From assembly GCA_020440605.1 (NCBI GenBank), contig JAGRNT010000019.1, positions 1 to 64,000 of the forward strand: a stretch of 64,000 nt of DNA, in the 5' to 3' direction. Positions 39,920 through 48,218 of this stretch are shown here, piece by piece. Source of the DNA: a bacterium. GTDB taxonomy: Bacteria > 4484-113 > JAFGCY01. The notes below the pieces were generated by a model. It made no database searches and was not told the origin of the DNA. It worked only from the letters and a program-made list of their open reading frames with translations. Position 1 is the stretch's first letter; each line of letters begins with the position of its first letter. The translations under genes were made by a program, and so were the position numbers.

Positions 39920-42334
39920 ATGAAGCATTGCCATTTTGCATTGGCGCTGTTGTGCGCGCTGCTGCCGGTCTGTCTCGCGCAGGCGGCGGGTGATCCCTAC
40001 CTCGGGCTGCGTCCCACGCCGAACACGGATCCGCCGGGCCTTCTGATCGAGGTCGTGCCCGGTGCTCCGGCGGAAGCAGGCGGCCTGCGCAGCGGTGACG
40101 TGATCACGGCGATTGATGGCGTGCAGATGACGGATGCCGTGGATGGCAATTATTCAGCCATGCTCTCCGCAGCTCTGGAAGGCAGGGAGATCGGTGATGT
40201 GCTGCTGTTCTCCGTATTCCGCAGCATACCGAGCGTCGTGCTCCGTGATGGCGCTGGCGAGCAGATCAGTGATTTCCCGCTGGAGGAACTGCGCGAGCGG
40301 ATCGCAGCACTTGGCAACGGCGAGAGTCTGAGCCTGAATGCCGAGCGCCAGCCGGTGGAACTTGAGATCAGCGTGATGCTCGGTCCGCGGCCGGATACGC
40401 TCGGTGAGCCGATTCCCGCCAATGACGAACTGCCCTGTGATGTCGTGGATCTGCGGGCCAGCCTGCCGCAGTTCCGTGATGCACTGATTGAAAAGGCCGG
40501 AATCGGGGCCGATTGTGCTGACCTGAATGAGCGCCTCATGCGCCGGGCCACTCCTGATGATGGCTACCGGTTCCAGCGTACGGCCTATCTGCTGCGTGAC
40601 GGTCTGAAGGGCGAGGCGGTGACCCGCAGCCTGACGGGTAAGCTCACGGAAAGCATGGTAGCGGGGATCAGCGGCTACACCCAGATCCAGTATACCCTCG
40701 CCGAGATGATGGACATCTATGGCGCGGACTTCCCGGAACTGGCTGACAACAAGGATGGCACGCTCGATGATGACCTCGCGCTCCTGTCAACCACGCTCAC
40801 GGAGTCGGATGCTCTTGTGCGCGAGGCCTTTGCCGGATTCAGTGAGGAGGAGCTGGCCTTCATGGATGCCCAGCGCCTGGAACTCACGGAAGCCTTCCGC
40901 CAGTACACATATATTGACAGTGAGGATCAGAACAGCCGGCGCGTGGCTGACAACAAGCGTCTGATTGCTCTGGCAAAGCGGGTTGACCATGCGAAGCTGC
41001 AACAGGCCCAGCTGCGGATGGCGACCCTGGCCCAGGTGGGCTTCCTGACCCGGCTGGAGCAGGGACTGCGGGCGCGCTATGCTGACAACCTGGGCGATGT
41101 TGAACTGCTGCGGATGGAGACTCCCGCCGGTGACATCGTCGTCAGCGGTACCGGCAGTCACTGGCAGCGCAGTGATGACGCCGTCTGCCGCATCGATCTG
41201 GGCGGTGACGACTTCTATTCCAACAGCGCCGGCAGTGCCACGGGACCCGCACATCCGCTGGGCCTGCTGATCGAGTTCGGTGGCAATGATGCCTATGAGT
41301 CAACCACTTCCTATTGCCAGGGCAGCGGCAGCATGGGCTGCGGCCTGCTGATCGACATGTCCGGGGATGACAGCTACATCGGCCTGCAGTGGGCCCAGGG
41401 GACGGCCTTCCTTGGCTGTGGTGCGCTGATCGACTACAGCGGGGATGACAGCTACCGCGGTGCGGAATTCTGCCAGGCAGCGGCGCTGTTCGGCAGTGCC
41501 GTGCTGTTTGATCTCGCCGGGGATGACCGGATGGATGCGCACATGAAGAGCCAGGCCTTCGGCGGATCGCGCGGGGCGGCACTGCTGCTGGATGCCAGCG
41601 GCGATGATGAACGCTATGCCAAGGGCCGGTACCCCACAGGATATGGCGATGCTGGAATCTTCGATTCCTGGAGCCAGGGTTGCGCCCAGGGCTTCCGCAA
41701 CATTGCCTCCGGTGGGATAGCCGGCATTGTGGACCTGGAAGGCCGGGATTACAACGAGGCCGGCAACTTCAGCCAGGGTGGCGGTTACTACTTCGGCTAT
41801 GGCTTCTTCCACGACGTCGGCCAGGATGCCGACCACTACGTCGGCAGCCGCTACAACCAGGGTTTCTGCGCGCACCAGGCGGTAGGCGTGTTCCTGGAGG
41901 AGGGTGGCAATGACTGGTACCAGACGCGTCAGAGCGTTAGCCAGGGACTGGCCTGGGATGAATCCTGCACGGTGTTCATTGACTACAACGGAAATGACCG
42001 CTACGAGGGCGGCGGCGGATTCTCGCAGGCCGCCAGTGCCCACAACTCAGTCTGTCTGATGTGGGACATGCTCGGTGATGATGTCTACGACTATCCTGCC
42101 GGCCAGGCCCGCGCCGGAGGCAACGATTACCACGGCGGGACATCACTTTCGATGTTCATTGACAGCGGAGGAGGGAATGACAGCTACAACTCCGACAGCA
42201 GCGGCAACGACCTGATCCGCGGCTGGCCGACGCATGGCTTCTTCGCGGACCTGCCGGGCAGTCTGGCAGCGGCGCTGGAGGGTGATGCCTGGCAGGCCCT
42301 CTGGCGGGATCCGCCCCCGGCGCAGGAGCAGTAA
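39920..42334 (+). CDS. Secreted PDZ protein with Gly-Asp-Asp/Gly-Asn-Asp repeats
   Basis: An 804-residue exported protein. The signal peptide ends near residue 23 (LPVCLAQAA). A PDZ domain follows (about 25-115, GAPAEAGGLRSGDVITAIDG). A helical middle (about 150-400) has no recognisable motif. From about 445 to 765 there are some ten repeats of roughly 30 residues, each centred on G-G-N-D or S-G-D-D followed by x-Y (for example MSGDDSYIGLQWAQGTAFLG and YSGDDSYRGAEFCQAAALFG). Each ends in a hydrophobic strand such as GCGLLID. The repeats suggest a beta-solenoid or calcium-binding stack. No known family is recognised. ATG is preceded by AGG. Confidence 0.75.
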   Translation: MKHCHFALALLCALLPVCLAQAAGDPYLGLRPTPNTDPPGLLIEVVPGAPAEAGGLRSGDVITAIDGVQMTDAVDGNYSAMLSAALEGREIGDVLLFSVFRSIPSVVLRDGAGEQISDFPLEELRERIAALGNGESLSLNAERQPVELEISVMLGPRPDTLGEPIPANDELPCDVVDLRASLPQFRDALIEKAGIGADCADLNERLMRRATPDDGYRFQRTAYLLRDGLKGEAVTRSLTGKLTESMVAGISGYTQIQYTLAEMMDIYGADFPELADNKDGTLDDDLALLSTTLTESDALVREAFAGFSEEELAFMDAQRLELTEAFRQYTYIDSEDQNSRRVADNKRLIALAKRVDHAKLQQAQLRMATLAQVGFLTRLEQGLRARYADNLGDVELLRMETPAGDIVVSGTGSHWQRSDDAVCRIDLGGDDFYSNSAGSATGPAHPLGLLIEFGGNDAYESTTSYCQGSGSMGCGLLIDMSGDDSYIGLQWAQGTAFLGCGALIDYSGDDSYRGAEFCQAAALFGSAVLFDLAGDDRMDAHMKSQAFGGSRGAALLLDASGDDERYAKGRYPTGYGDAGIFDSWSQGCAQGFRNIASGGIAGIVDLEGRDYNEAGNFSQGGGYYFGYGFFHDVGQDADHYVGSRYNQGFCAHQAVGVFLEEGGNDWYQTRQSVSQGLAWDESCTVFIDYNGNDRYEGGGGFSQAASAHNSVCLMWDMLGDDVYDYPAGQARAGGNDYHGGTSLSMFIDSGGGNDSYNSDSSGNDLIRGWPTHGFFADLPGSLAAALEGDAWQALWRDPPPAQEQ

Positions 42335-42360
42335 TCCCGGCATAGGCGGGGCAGGGGCTT

Positions 42361-42369
42361 TGCTATCAT
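42361..42369 (+). promoter_or_regulatory. Extended -10, leaderless start of gatC
   Basis: TGCTATCAT (hexamer 42364-42369), ending exactly 6 bases before the ATG at 42376, with no Shine-Dalgarno. Confidence 0.55.
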
Positions 42370-42375
42370 TGCTGC

Positions 42376-42642
42376 ATGGATCACGAGCTGTTCATGCATC
42401 TGTGTGCCCTGGCGCGACTGCGTCTGGATGAGCGCGAAACGGCTGACTTCGAACGAAAGTTCGCCAGCATGCTGGCGATGGTTGACAGCCTCTCGCAGTG
42501 GGAGCCGGCGGATGCCGGACTTGCAGGCGTGGATGGCGGGCTGCAGATGCGTACCGACAGCGTACGTGACTACGAATGGCCCGAGGGCACGGTGCACGAC
42601 TACCGCGTGCCGATGATCATCGACTTCGAGGGTGAAGGCTGA
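42376..42642 (+). CDS. gatC: GatC subunit of Asp/Glu-tRNA amidotransferase
   Basis: An 88-residue GatC, the small subunit that braces GatA against GatB in the enzyme converting mischarged Glu-tRNA(Gln) and Asp-tRNA(Asn). It has the family pattern of an N-terminal helix (LFMHLCALARLRLDERETAD), a second helix (FERKFASMLAMVDSLSQW) and a C-terminal RTDSVRDYEWPEG strand. Predicted leaderless start. Its TGA overlaps the gatA ATG. gatB is not in the window. Confidence 0.85.
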   Translation: MDHELFMHLCALARLRLDERETADFERKFASMLAMVDSLSQWEPADAGLAGVDGGLQMRTDSVRDYEWPEGTVHDYRVPMIIDFEGEG

Positions 42643-44129
42643 TGCGGGATCTGCTGGCGCGTACTGCGCATGAGCTGCTGGAGGAGATCGGCAGTGGAGA
42701 CCTGGACCACAATGCCCTGATGGAGACTCAGCTCGGCTTCGCCCGAGAGATAGACGGCGAGCTCAATGGCTTCACAGCCTGGGCGGATTTCCAGGGTGAG
42801 CCGGGCTGGGAACTGGACCTCAGTCCGGACCGTCCGCAGGGCCTGAGCCGGATGCCCTACGCCGCCAAGGACCTGTTCGCCACGCGCGGACTGGCGACCA
42901 CGGCCGGCAGCCGGATCCTTGAGGGTTATGCCCCGGACTTCGACGCCAGCGTGGTCGGACATCTGCGCGAGGCCCGCAACCACCTCGTCGGCAAGACCAA
43001 CATGGATGAATTCGCGATGGGCAGTTCCGGTGAGAACAGCGCCTATGGCCCAACGCGCAATCCCTGGGACCGTACACGCGTGGCCGGGGGAAGCAGCAGC
43101 GGCAGCGCCAGCGCCGTCGCGGCCTGCCAGAGCTTCATGGCACTCGGGACGGACACCGGCGGCAGCATCCGCATCCCGGCGAGCTTCTGCGGCGTGGTGG
43201 GCTACCGCCCGACCTACGGCCTGCTGAGCCGCTACGGGATGGTGGCCTACAGCAGCAGCTGCGACCAGGCCGGGACCTTCACACGCAGCACGCTGGATGC
43301 CGCTCTGGCCATGAACACGATGAGCCATCCCGACCCGCTGGACAGCACCTGCCGGGCCAGCGAGGGAATTGACTACTACCAGTCCGCGAAGCAGGCGGTG
43401 CACTGGAACAAGCTGCGCGTGGGCACGATCCGCCAGTTCAGCGATCCCGCGAAGATCGACGCGGCGGTGCTTGCCAATTACGAGCGCTCGCTGGACATTC
43501 TGCGCGAGGCCGGGGCCAGCATCACCGAACTTGATTTCAGCGTTGCCGACTACTGCATCCCGGCCTACTACGTGATCACGGCGGCTGAGTGCAGCTCGAA
43601 CCTGGCGCGCTATGACGGCATCCGCTACGGGGCCGAGCCTGAGGGCCGGGAGCTGCTGGAGCGCTACATCGACGTGCGCTCGCGCGGCTTCGGCGAGGAG
43701 GTCAAGCGCCGCGTGCTGCTCGGAACCTACGTGCTGAGCAGCGGCTACTTCGATGCCTACTACAACCGCGCCCGTGCGATGCGCGCCGAGATCAGCCGCA
43801 GCATGGCGGAGATGTTCTCCCAAGTGGATGTGATCCTCTGTCCGACCAGCCCCAACGTGGCCTTCGGTATCGGCGAGCGCATGGACGACCCGGTGGCGAT
43901 GTACATGTCCGACCTCTGCACGGTATTCGTGAACCTTGCCGGACTATGCGGCCTGAGTATGCCGAACGGCTTCGCGGCTGCCGGCGACGAACAGCTGCCA
44001 ACCTCGGTGCAGTTCGTCTGCCCGGGTTTCCACGACAGCCTGCTGCTGCGGATCTGCGCACAGTTCGAGCAGCTCAGCGACTGGCACTACACCCCGCCGG
44101 CCTGGGTGCTCAAGCAGCTGGGGGCCTGA
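42642..44129 (+). CDS. gatA: GatA glutamine amidase subunit
   Basis: A 495-residue amidase that releases ammonia from glutamine for GatB. The Ser-cisSer-Lys triad is visible: Lys in MPYAAKDLFATRG, the cis-Ser in AGGSSSGSASAVAA and the nucleophile in GTDTGGSIRIPASF. KTNMDEFAMGSSGENSAYGP is another signature. Start overlaps gatC by one base and the stop overlaps the next ATG, so three genes are read as a unit. Confidence 0.96.
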   Translation: MRDLLARTAHELLEEIGSGDLDHNALMETQLGFAREIDGELNGFTAWADFQGEPGWELDLSPDRPQGLSRMPYAAKDLFATRGLATTAGSRILEGYAPDFDASVVGHLREARNHLVGKTNMDEFAMGSSGENSAYGPTRNPWDRTRVAGGSSSGSASAVAACQSFMALGTDTGGSIRIPASFCGVVGYRPTYGLLSRYGMVAYSSSCDQAGTFTRSTLDAALAMNTMSHPDPLDSTCRASEGIDYYQSAKQAVHWNKLRVGTIRQFSDPAKIDAAVLANYERSLDILREAGASITELDFSVADYCIPAYYVITAAECSSNLARYDGIRYGAEPEGRELLERYIDVRSRGFGEEVKRRVLLGTYVLSSGYFDAYYNRARAMRAEISRSMAEMFSQVDVILCPTSPNVAFGIGERMDDPVAMYMSDLCTVFVNLAGLCGLSMPNGFAAAGDEQLPTSVQFVCPGFHDSLLLRICAQFEQLSDWHYTPPAWVLKQLGA

Positions 44130-44791
44130 TGCCTGCCGCGGATACCGGCACTGTGGTACAGAGCGTGGACGCGGTGATCCCGGCCTACAATGAAGGACCG
44201 CGCGTGCTGGCTGTTGCCAGGATCGCCCGCGACAGCGGCCTGTTCGGCCGCGTGATCGTGGTTGACGACGGCAGCAGCGATGACACGGCTGCAGTTGTCA
44301 CTGCGGAATCCGGTCTGGAGCTAGTACGGCATGAACGCAATCGCGGCAAGAGCCAGGCGATGCGCAGCGGCTTCGAGGCCAGCCAGGCGGAACTGCTCTG
44401 CTATCTCGATGCGGACCTGCTGAATGTCACGGCAAGCCATCTCGCAGACCTGCTGGAACCTGTGCGCAGCGGACGGCACTCCGCCAGCCTCGCAGTGTTC
44501 ACCGGGGGCAGGGCCCTCACGAGCCTGGCGCAGCGCATCTCACCACTGATCAGCGGCCAGCGCTGCATCCGCCGGGAGCTGCTGGAGAGCTTCACGGACT
44601 GGGACAGCCGCTTCGGTGTGGAAAGTTCACTCAATGACCATCTGGAGAAGCTTGGTGTGGAACAGTGCATCGTGGAATGGCCGGGAGCCGCGCAGGTGAT
44701 GAAGGAGGAGAAGCGCGGCTGCATCGCCGGCTTCACGGCCCGCCTCGGGATGTACCGGGACATCCTCGCCAGCAGGCTGCGGCGGCACTGA
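44129..44791 (+). CDS. Family 2 glycosyltransferase
   Basis: A 220-residue GT-A fold enzyme. Motifs are VDAVIPAYNEGPRVLAVARI, VIVVDDGSSDDTAAVV and RGKSQAMRSGFEASQAEL, followed by the metal-binding CYLDADLLN. There is no membrane segment; the C-terminus ends in SRLRRH. It resembles glucosyl-3-phosphoglycerate synthase and polyprenol-sugar transferases in the first half, but the acceptor cannot be told. It is translationally coupled to gatA (ATGA overlap), an unrelated partner. Confidence 0.85.
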   Translation: MPAADTGTVVQSVDAVIPAYNEGPRVLAVARIARDSGLFGRVIVVDDGSSDDTAAVVTAESGLELVRHERNRGKSQAMRSGFEASQAELLCYLDADLLNVTASHLADLLEPVRSGRHSASLAVFTGGRALTSLAQRISPLISGQRCIRRELLESFTDWDSRFGVESSLNDHLEKLGVEQCIVEWPGAAQVMKEEKRGCIAGFTARLGMYRDILASRLRRH

Positions 44792-44795
44792 GCTC

Positions 44796-44801
44796 TATAA
44801 T
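44796..44801 (+). promoter_or_regulatory. TATAAT -10, leaderless start of nadE
   Basis: A perfect hexamer that ends exactly 6 bases before the ATG at 44808, with no Shine-Dalgarno. Confidence 0.6.
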
Positions 44802-44807
44802 CTGCGC

Positions 44808-46415
44808 ATGCTGATCGCCATGTCACAGCTGAATGCCGTCGTCGGCGGGCTTCTGCCCAACGCCGAACGGATCATCGCGGCGGGTGAAGAAGCCCGGGCT
44901 ACTGGGGCTGAGCTGCTGCTCACGCCCGAGCTGAGCATGACCGGCTACCTGCCGCAGGACCTGGTGCTGAAGCCGCACTTCATCCGTGAGCAGCGGGAGC
45001 TGCTGGAGGGCCTGGTCTGCAGCAGGCTGGCACTGCCGGCGCTGGTGGGCTTCATTGACACTGATGAAGATGAACATATCTACAATGCGGCTGCCTACAT
45101 CGAAGGCGGAAAACTGCAGCGCATCATACGCAAGAGCCTGCTGCCGACCTACGATGTCTTCGATGAATGGCGCTGGTTCAGGCCCGGTGACAACCCTGAG
45201 CCGATCCTGATCGGGGGCCGGCGCGTGGCCGTGACGATCTGCGAGGACATCTGGGATGACGGTTACGACATCAAGGTCGTCAGAAGGCTGGCGGCGGCCG
45301 GTGCGGAGCTGATCGTCAATCTGAGCAGTTCGCCCTACCGCCAGGGCAAGCAGGCACGCCGCATTGAACTCTGCAGCGAGCACGCGCAGAGCACGGGCCT
45401 GCCGCTGCTGTACTGCAACATGGTCGGCGGCCAGGATGAGCTGATCTTCGACGGCAAGAGCATTGCCGTGGATGGCCGGGGACGGCTGATCGCCAGTGGC
45501 AGGGCCTTTGCGGAGGACATGCTGCTGGTTGATCCGTTCAGTGAATCTGCGGAACTGAGCGATACCCACGAGCATGACGGCAGCGAGGACCTGTTCCGCG
45601 CACTCTGCCTGGGATTGTCAGACTACTTCCGGAAGAGCGGCTTCAGTGACGCCCTGCTGGGCCTGAGTGGCGGAATTGACAGCGCGCTGACGGCCTGCCT
45701 TGCCGCTGAAGCGCTCGGCTCCGATCACGTCTGCGGACTGGCGATGCCCTCGCGCCATACCGCTGAGATTAGCAACACCGATGCGGAGCTGCTCGCGCGA
45801 AACCTCGGGATGGAGTTCCACGTCTTTCCGATCGAGGAGAGCGTGGCGCTGGCTGAGCAGCGCTTCATGGAACGCATGGGACAGTACAGGAGCGGACTGA
45901 CGCGGGAGAACCTTCAGGCCCGCGAGCGCGGCAAGATCCTCATGGAGGTTGCCAACGACCGCGGCAGCCTGGTGCTGGCCACCGGCAACAAGACGGAGTA
46001 CGCCCTCGGTTACAGCACGCTCTACGGCGACATGTGCGGCGCGCTGGCCCCGATCGGGGATCTCTCCAAGCCGCAGGTCTACCAGCTCGCCCGCTGGTAC
46101 AACGCCTGGCGCGGCAGCGAGATCATTCCGCTGCGTAGCATGGAGCGTGAACCCAGCGCCGAACTGCGTGAGAACCAGGTGGATCCGTTTGACTACGAGC
46201 GCACAGGCCCGCTTGTCGATGAGATCGTTGTCAATCAGCGCAGTCTGGCGGAGCTGCTGAAGCTGGGCTACACACGGGAGGAGGCTGAACAGGCCTTCCG
46301 CCTGATCCGCATGAATGAGTACAAGCGCTGGCAGGCCCCGCCGATCCTCAGGGTCACGCGCAAGGCCTTCGGCAGCGGCCGGCGTTTCCCGCTGGTCAAC
46401 TGGTACGGCGAATAG
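44808..46415 (+). CDS. nadE: Glutamine-dependent NAD+ synthetase
   Basis: A 535-residue two-domain enzyme making NAD+ from deamido-NAD+. The N-terminal nitrilase-type glutaminase (about 1-255) shows the Glu-Lys-Cys triad in LLTPELSMTGYLPQD, RKSLLPTYDVFDEWRWF and VAVTICEDIWDDG. The C-terminal NAD synthetase (about 270-535) has the P-loop ALLGLSGGIDSALTACLA, then LVLATGNKTEYALGYSTLYG and the family's basic C-terminal helix. The leaderless start places ATG at 44808. The preceding glycosyltransferase ends only 17 bases upstream. Confidence 0.96.
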   Translation: MLIAMSQLNAVVGGLLPNAERIIAAGEEARATGAELLLTPELSMTGYLPQDLVLKPHFIREQRELLEGLVCSRLALPALVGFIDTDEDEHIYNAAAYIEGGKLQRIIRKSLLPTYDVFDEWRWFRPGDNPEPILIGGRRVAVTICEDIWDDGYDIKVVRRLAAAGAELIVNLSSSPYRQGKQARRIELCSEHAQSTGLPLLYCNMVGGQDELIFDGKSIAVDGRGRLIASGRAFAEDMLLVDPFSESAELSDTHEHDGSEDLFRALCLGLSDYFRKSGFSDALLGLSGGIDSALTACLAAEALGSDHVCGLAMPSRHTAEISNTDAELLARNLGMEFHVFPIEESVALAEQRFMERMGQYRSGLTRENLQARERGKILMEVANDRGSLVLATGNKTEYALGYSTLYGDMCGALAPIGDLSKPQVYQLARWYNAWRGSEIIPLRSMEREPSAELRENQVDPFDYERTGPLVDEIVVNQRSLAELLKLGYTREEAEQAFRLIRMNEYKRWQAPPILRVTRKAFGSGRRFPLVNWYGE

Positions 46416-46436
46416 ACGGATGCAAGGAGTGAGTGG

Positions 46437-47201
46437 ATGCTGAAGAAGATCGGATCAATCATGGCCGCTGGCCTGTTTGCCATCCTGCCACTGGTGATCA
46501 CACTGGCGGTGCTGACATATCTGTTCAACATGATCTATGGCTGGCTGGGACCGGAAAGCGCTTTCGGGCGTTTCGTGGGCCGCCACGCCGAGAAGCAGTT
46601 CGAGGCAGTGCTGCTGTATGTTGCCACGCTCGTGGTGATCCTGCTGCTGATCTTCCTCGTCGGCCTGTTCACCCGGGGCCAGGCCGGCACGCGCTATGAC
46701 AACATCCGCAGTGCCATCGGCAAGTACATCGCCAGCCATGTGACGGGCATGATCAAGAAGATCCCCTTCATCAATACGGTCTACAACAGCGCGGAGCAGG
46801 TGGTGGACCTCTTCAAGCAGCGGGATGAGGATGCCGTGCAGTCTATGAGCAATGTGGTGATTGCCAGGATTTCACAGAATACGCAGATTCTCGGCGTACT
46901 TGCCAGCAAGAAGCCGGTGATGGTCGGCGATGTGCCGCACTACTTCGTCTACTGGCCCAGCACGCCGGTGCCGGCATCGGGCTTCAGCTACATGGTGCCC
47001 TGCGAGGATGTTGTTGACATAGATATCTCCGTCGAGGAAATGACACGGGTCTATGTCTCCTTCGGCAGCCTGGGACCGATAATCATGAATTCCAAGAAGC
47101 AGCTGTTCCTCGACGGGCGTGAGGCAAGCGGCAAGACCGGGGGATTGATGGATGAAGCGCAGGCACTCCCGGACACTTCGGAGGATGAAGCTGGAAATTG
47201 A
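46437..47201 (+). CDS. DUF502-family membrane protein
   Basis: A 254-residue protein with two N-terminal TM helices (about 5-30, ITLAVLTYLFNMIYGWL nearby, and about 58-80, VLLYVATLVVILLLIFLVGL). A soluble region then holds the family core: IKKIPFINTVYNSAEQVVDL, GFSYMVPCEDVVDIDISVEE and FGSLGPIIMNSKK. DUF502 proteins are widespread, including the plant COV1 relatives, with no settled function. AGGAG lies 7 bases before the ATG. The acidic tail DSEDEAGN-type end is unconserved. Confidence 0.88.
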   Translation: MLKKIGSIMAAGLFAILPLVITLAVLTYLFNMIYGWLGPESAFGRFVGRHAEKQFEAVLLYVATLVVILLLIFLVGLFTRGQAGTRYDNIRSAIGKYIASHVTGMIKKIPFINTVYNSAEQVVDLFKQRDEDAVQSMSNVVIARISQNTQILGVLASKKPVMVGDVPHYFVYWPSTPVPASGFSYMVPCEDVVDIDISVEEMTRVYVSFGSLGPIIMNSKKQLFLDGREASGKTGGLMDEAQALPDTSEDEAGN

Positions 47202-47223
47202 TAAGGTGGACCCGTGGTGGTTG

Positions 47224-47232
47224 TGTTATATT
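47224..47232 (+). promoter_or_regulatory. Extended -10 of tRNA-Ala
   Basis: TGTTATATT (hexamer 47227-47232). Transcription would start a few bases before the tRNA 5' end at 47249. Confidence 0.45.
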
Positions 47233-47248
47233 AGTTAGCCCGTTTCCC

Positions 47249-47321
47249 GGGGGTATAGCTCAGCTGGTAGAGCGCGTCGTTCGCAATGACGAGGCCAGGG
47301 GTTCGAATCCCCTTACCTCCA
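47249..47321 (+). tRNA. tRNA-Ala (anticodon CGC)
   Basis: A 73-nt cloverleaf. The acceptor GGGGGTA pairs with TACCTCC, including the G3-U70 wobble that specifies alanine. The anticodon stem closes TTCGCAA, giving CGC for GCG codons. The T-arm AGGGG/CCCCT holds TTCGAAT. The discriminator is A and it is followed by TAT, so CCA is not encoded here, unlike in the tRNA-Thr at 281-355. Confidence 0.95.
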
Positions 47322-47336
47322 TATACCGGGAATACT

Positions 47337-47369
47337 CAGCCCCTGCCACCGGCGGGGGCTGTTTCATTT
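47337..47369 (+). terminator. Intrinsic terminator after tRNA-Ala
   Basis: CAGCCCC/GGGGCTG with inner GCC/GGC closing an ACC loop, followed by TTTCATTT. Confidence 0.75.
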
Positions 47370-47399
47370 CCGGCCGAAGCCTGCCGGATGTTCCGCAGA

Positions 47400-47433
47400 A
47401 AAAACAAAAGCCCCCATCCCACATGGCGGCTTT
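47400..47433 (-). terminator. Hairpin with T-run on the minus strand
   Basis: AAAGCCCCCAT (47407-47417) pairs with ATGGCGGCTTT (47423-47433) with one mismatch. On the minus strand it is followed by a TTTTGTTTTTT run, the form of an intrinsic terminator. It would stop antisense read-through from the minus-strand hydrolase gene. The rest of the 276-base gap up to the yigZ-like gene shows nothing else. Confidence 0.5.
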
Positions 47434-47585
47434 CGTCTGAACTGGTTTTCATCCCTTACCGGAACAGGTCCGATACCCATCAGGATGTGCGCCCGGAAGT
47501 GAATGTTCATGGATTCCGGGAGATTTCCCTCAATTGGAATGATTCTCTGTTCTCGATGGATTCAGTGAGTGAGCATGACTGCCAT

Positions 47586-47591
47586 TAACAT
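47586..47591 (+). promoter_or_regulatory. -10 element, leaderless GTG start of the YigZ-like gene
   Basis: TAACAT ending exactly 6 bases before the GTG at 47598; no Shine-Dalgarno. Confidence 0.5.
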
Positions 47592-47597
47592 TGTGCG

Positions 47598-48218
47598 GTG
47601 GCTGAGCAGCCGAACAGATATCTGATCCCCGCGGGGAGGCATCGCGTCGAGGAGGAGATCCAGCGCAGCCGCTTCATCACGAGCATTGCGCACTGTGCCA
47701 GCCGTGAGGAGGCGGAGCGCTTCGTGGCTGAGCTGCGCGCGGAATTCCCGGATGCCACACATAACTGCTGGGCCTACATCGCCGGTCCTCCCGGCAGCCA
47801 GCTGCATATCGGCATGAGCGATGACGGCGAGCCGAAGGGCACTGCCGGGCGGCCGATGCTGACGGTGCTGACGCATTGCAAGGTGGGAGAGATCGCCGCG
47901 GTGGTGACACGTTACTTCGGCGGCACGAAGCTTGGCACCGGCGGGCTGACCCGGGCCTACGGCGGCGGGGTGAAGCTGGCGCTCGATAGCCTGCCGACCA
48001 CCGAGAAGATTGACTGGCAGCCGCTGACACTCACGATTGATTATCCGATCCTCGATCAGCTGCGGCTGCTGCTGGCCCCGCATGAGGCGGAGGTTCTGCA
48101 GGAGCAGTTCACGGACCGGGTGCGCATTGAACTGCGCCTGCCCCGCGAGCAGATTGATGCGTTCCGGCATGCTGTGACGGAACTCTCCAGTGGCCGTGCT
48201 CTGATTGATCTCGGCTAG
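47598..48218 (+). CDS. YigZ/IMPACT-family protein
   Basis: A 206-residue protein of the UPF0029/IMPACT family, linked in eukaryotes to translational stress control and of unclear role in bacteria. Signatures are EEEIQRSRFITSIAHC, DATHNCWAYIAG, HIGMSDDGEPKGTAGRPML and VVTRYFGGTKLGTGGLTRAY (the family hallmark). The C-terminal ferredoxin-like domain (about 140-206) is standard. GTG start is predicted leaderless. Its TAG and the stop of the opposite-strand hydrolase share the four bases CTAG at 48215-48218. Confidence 0.92.
   Translation: MAEQPNRYLIPAGRHRVEEEIQRSRFITSIAHCASREEAERFVAELRAEFPDATHNCWAYIAGPPGSQLHIGMSDDGEPKGTAGRPMLTVLTHCKVGEIAAVVTRYFGGTKLGTGGLTRAYGGGVKLALDSLPTTEKIDWQPLTLTIDYPILDQLRLLLAPHEAEVLQEQFTDRVRIELRLPREQIDAFRHAVTELSSGRALIDLG

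Noticed and set aside
47198..47588. Short open frames over tRNA-Ala and its terminator
   Set aside because: They translate the tRNA and hairpins; no ribosome site or protein signal is present.
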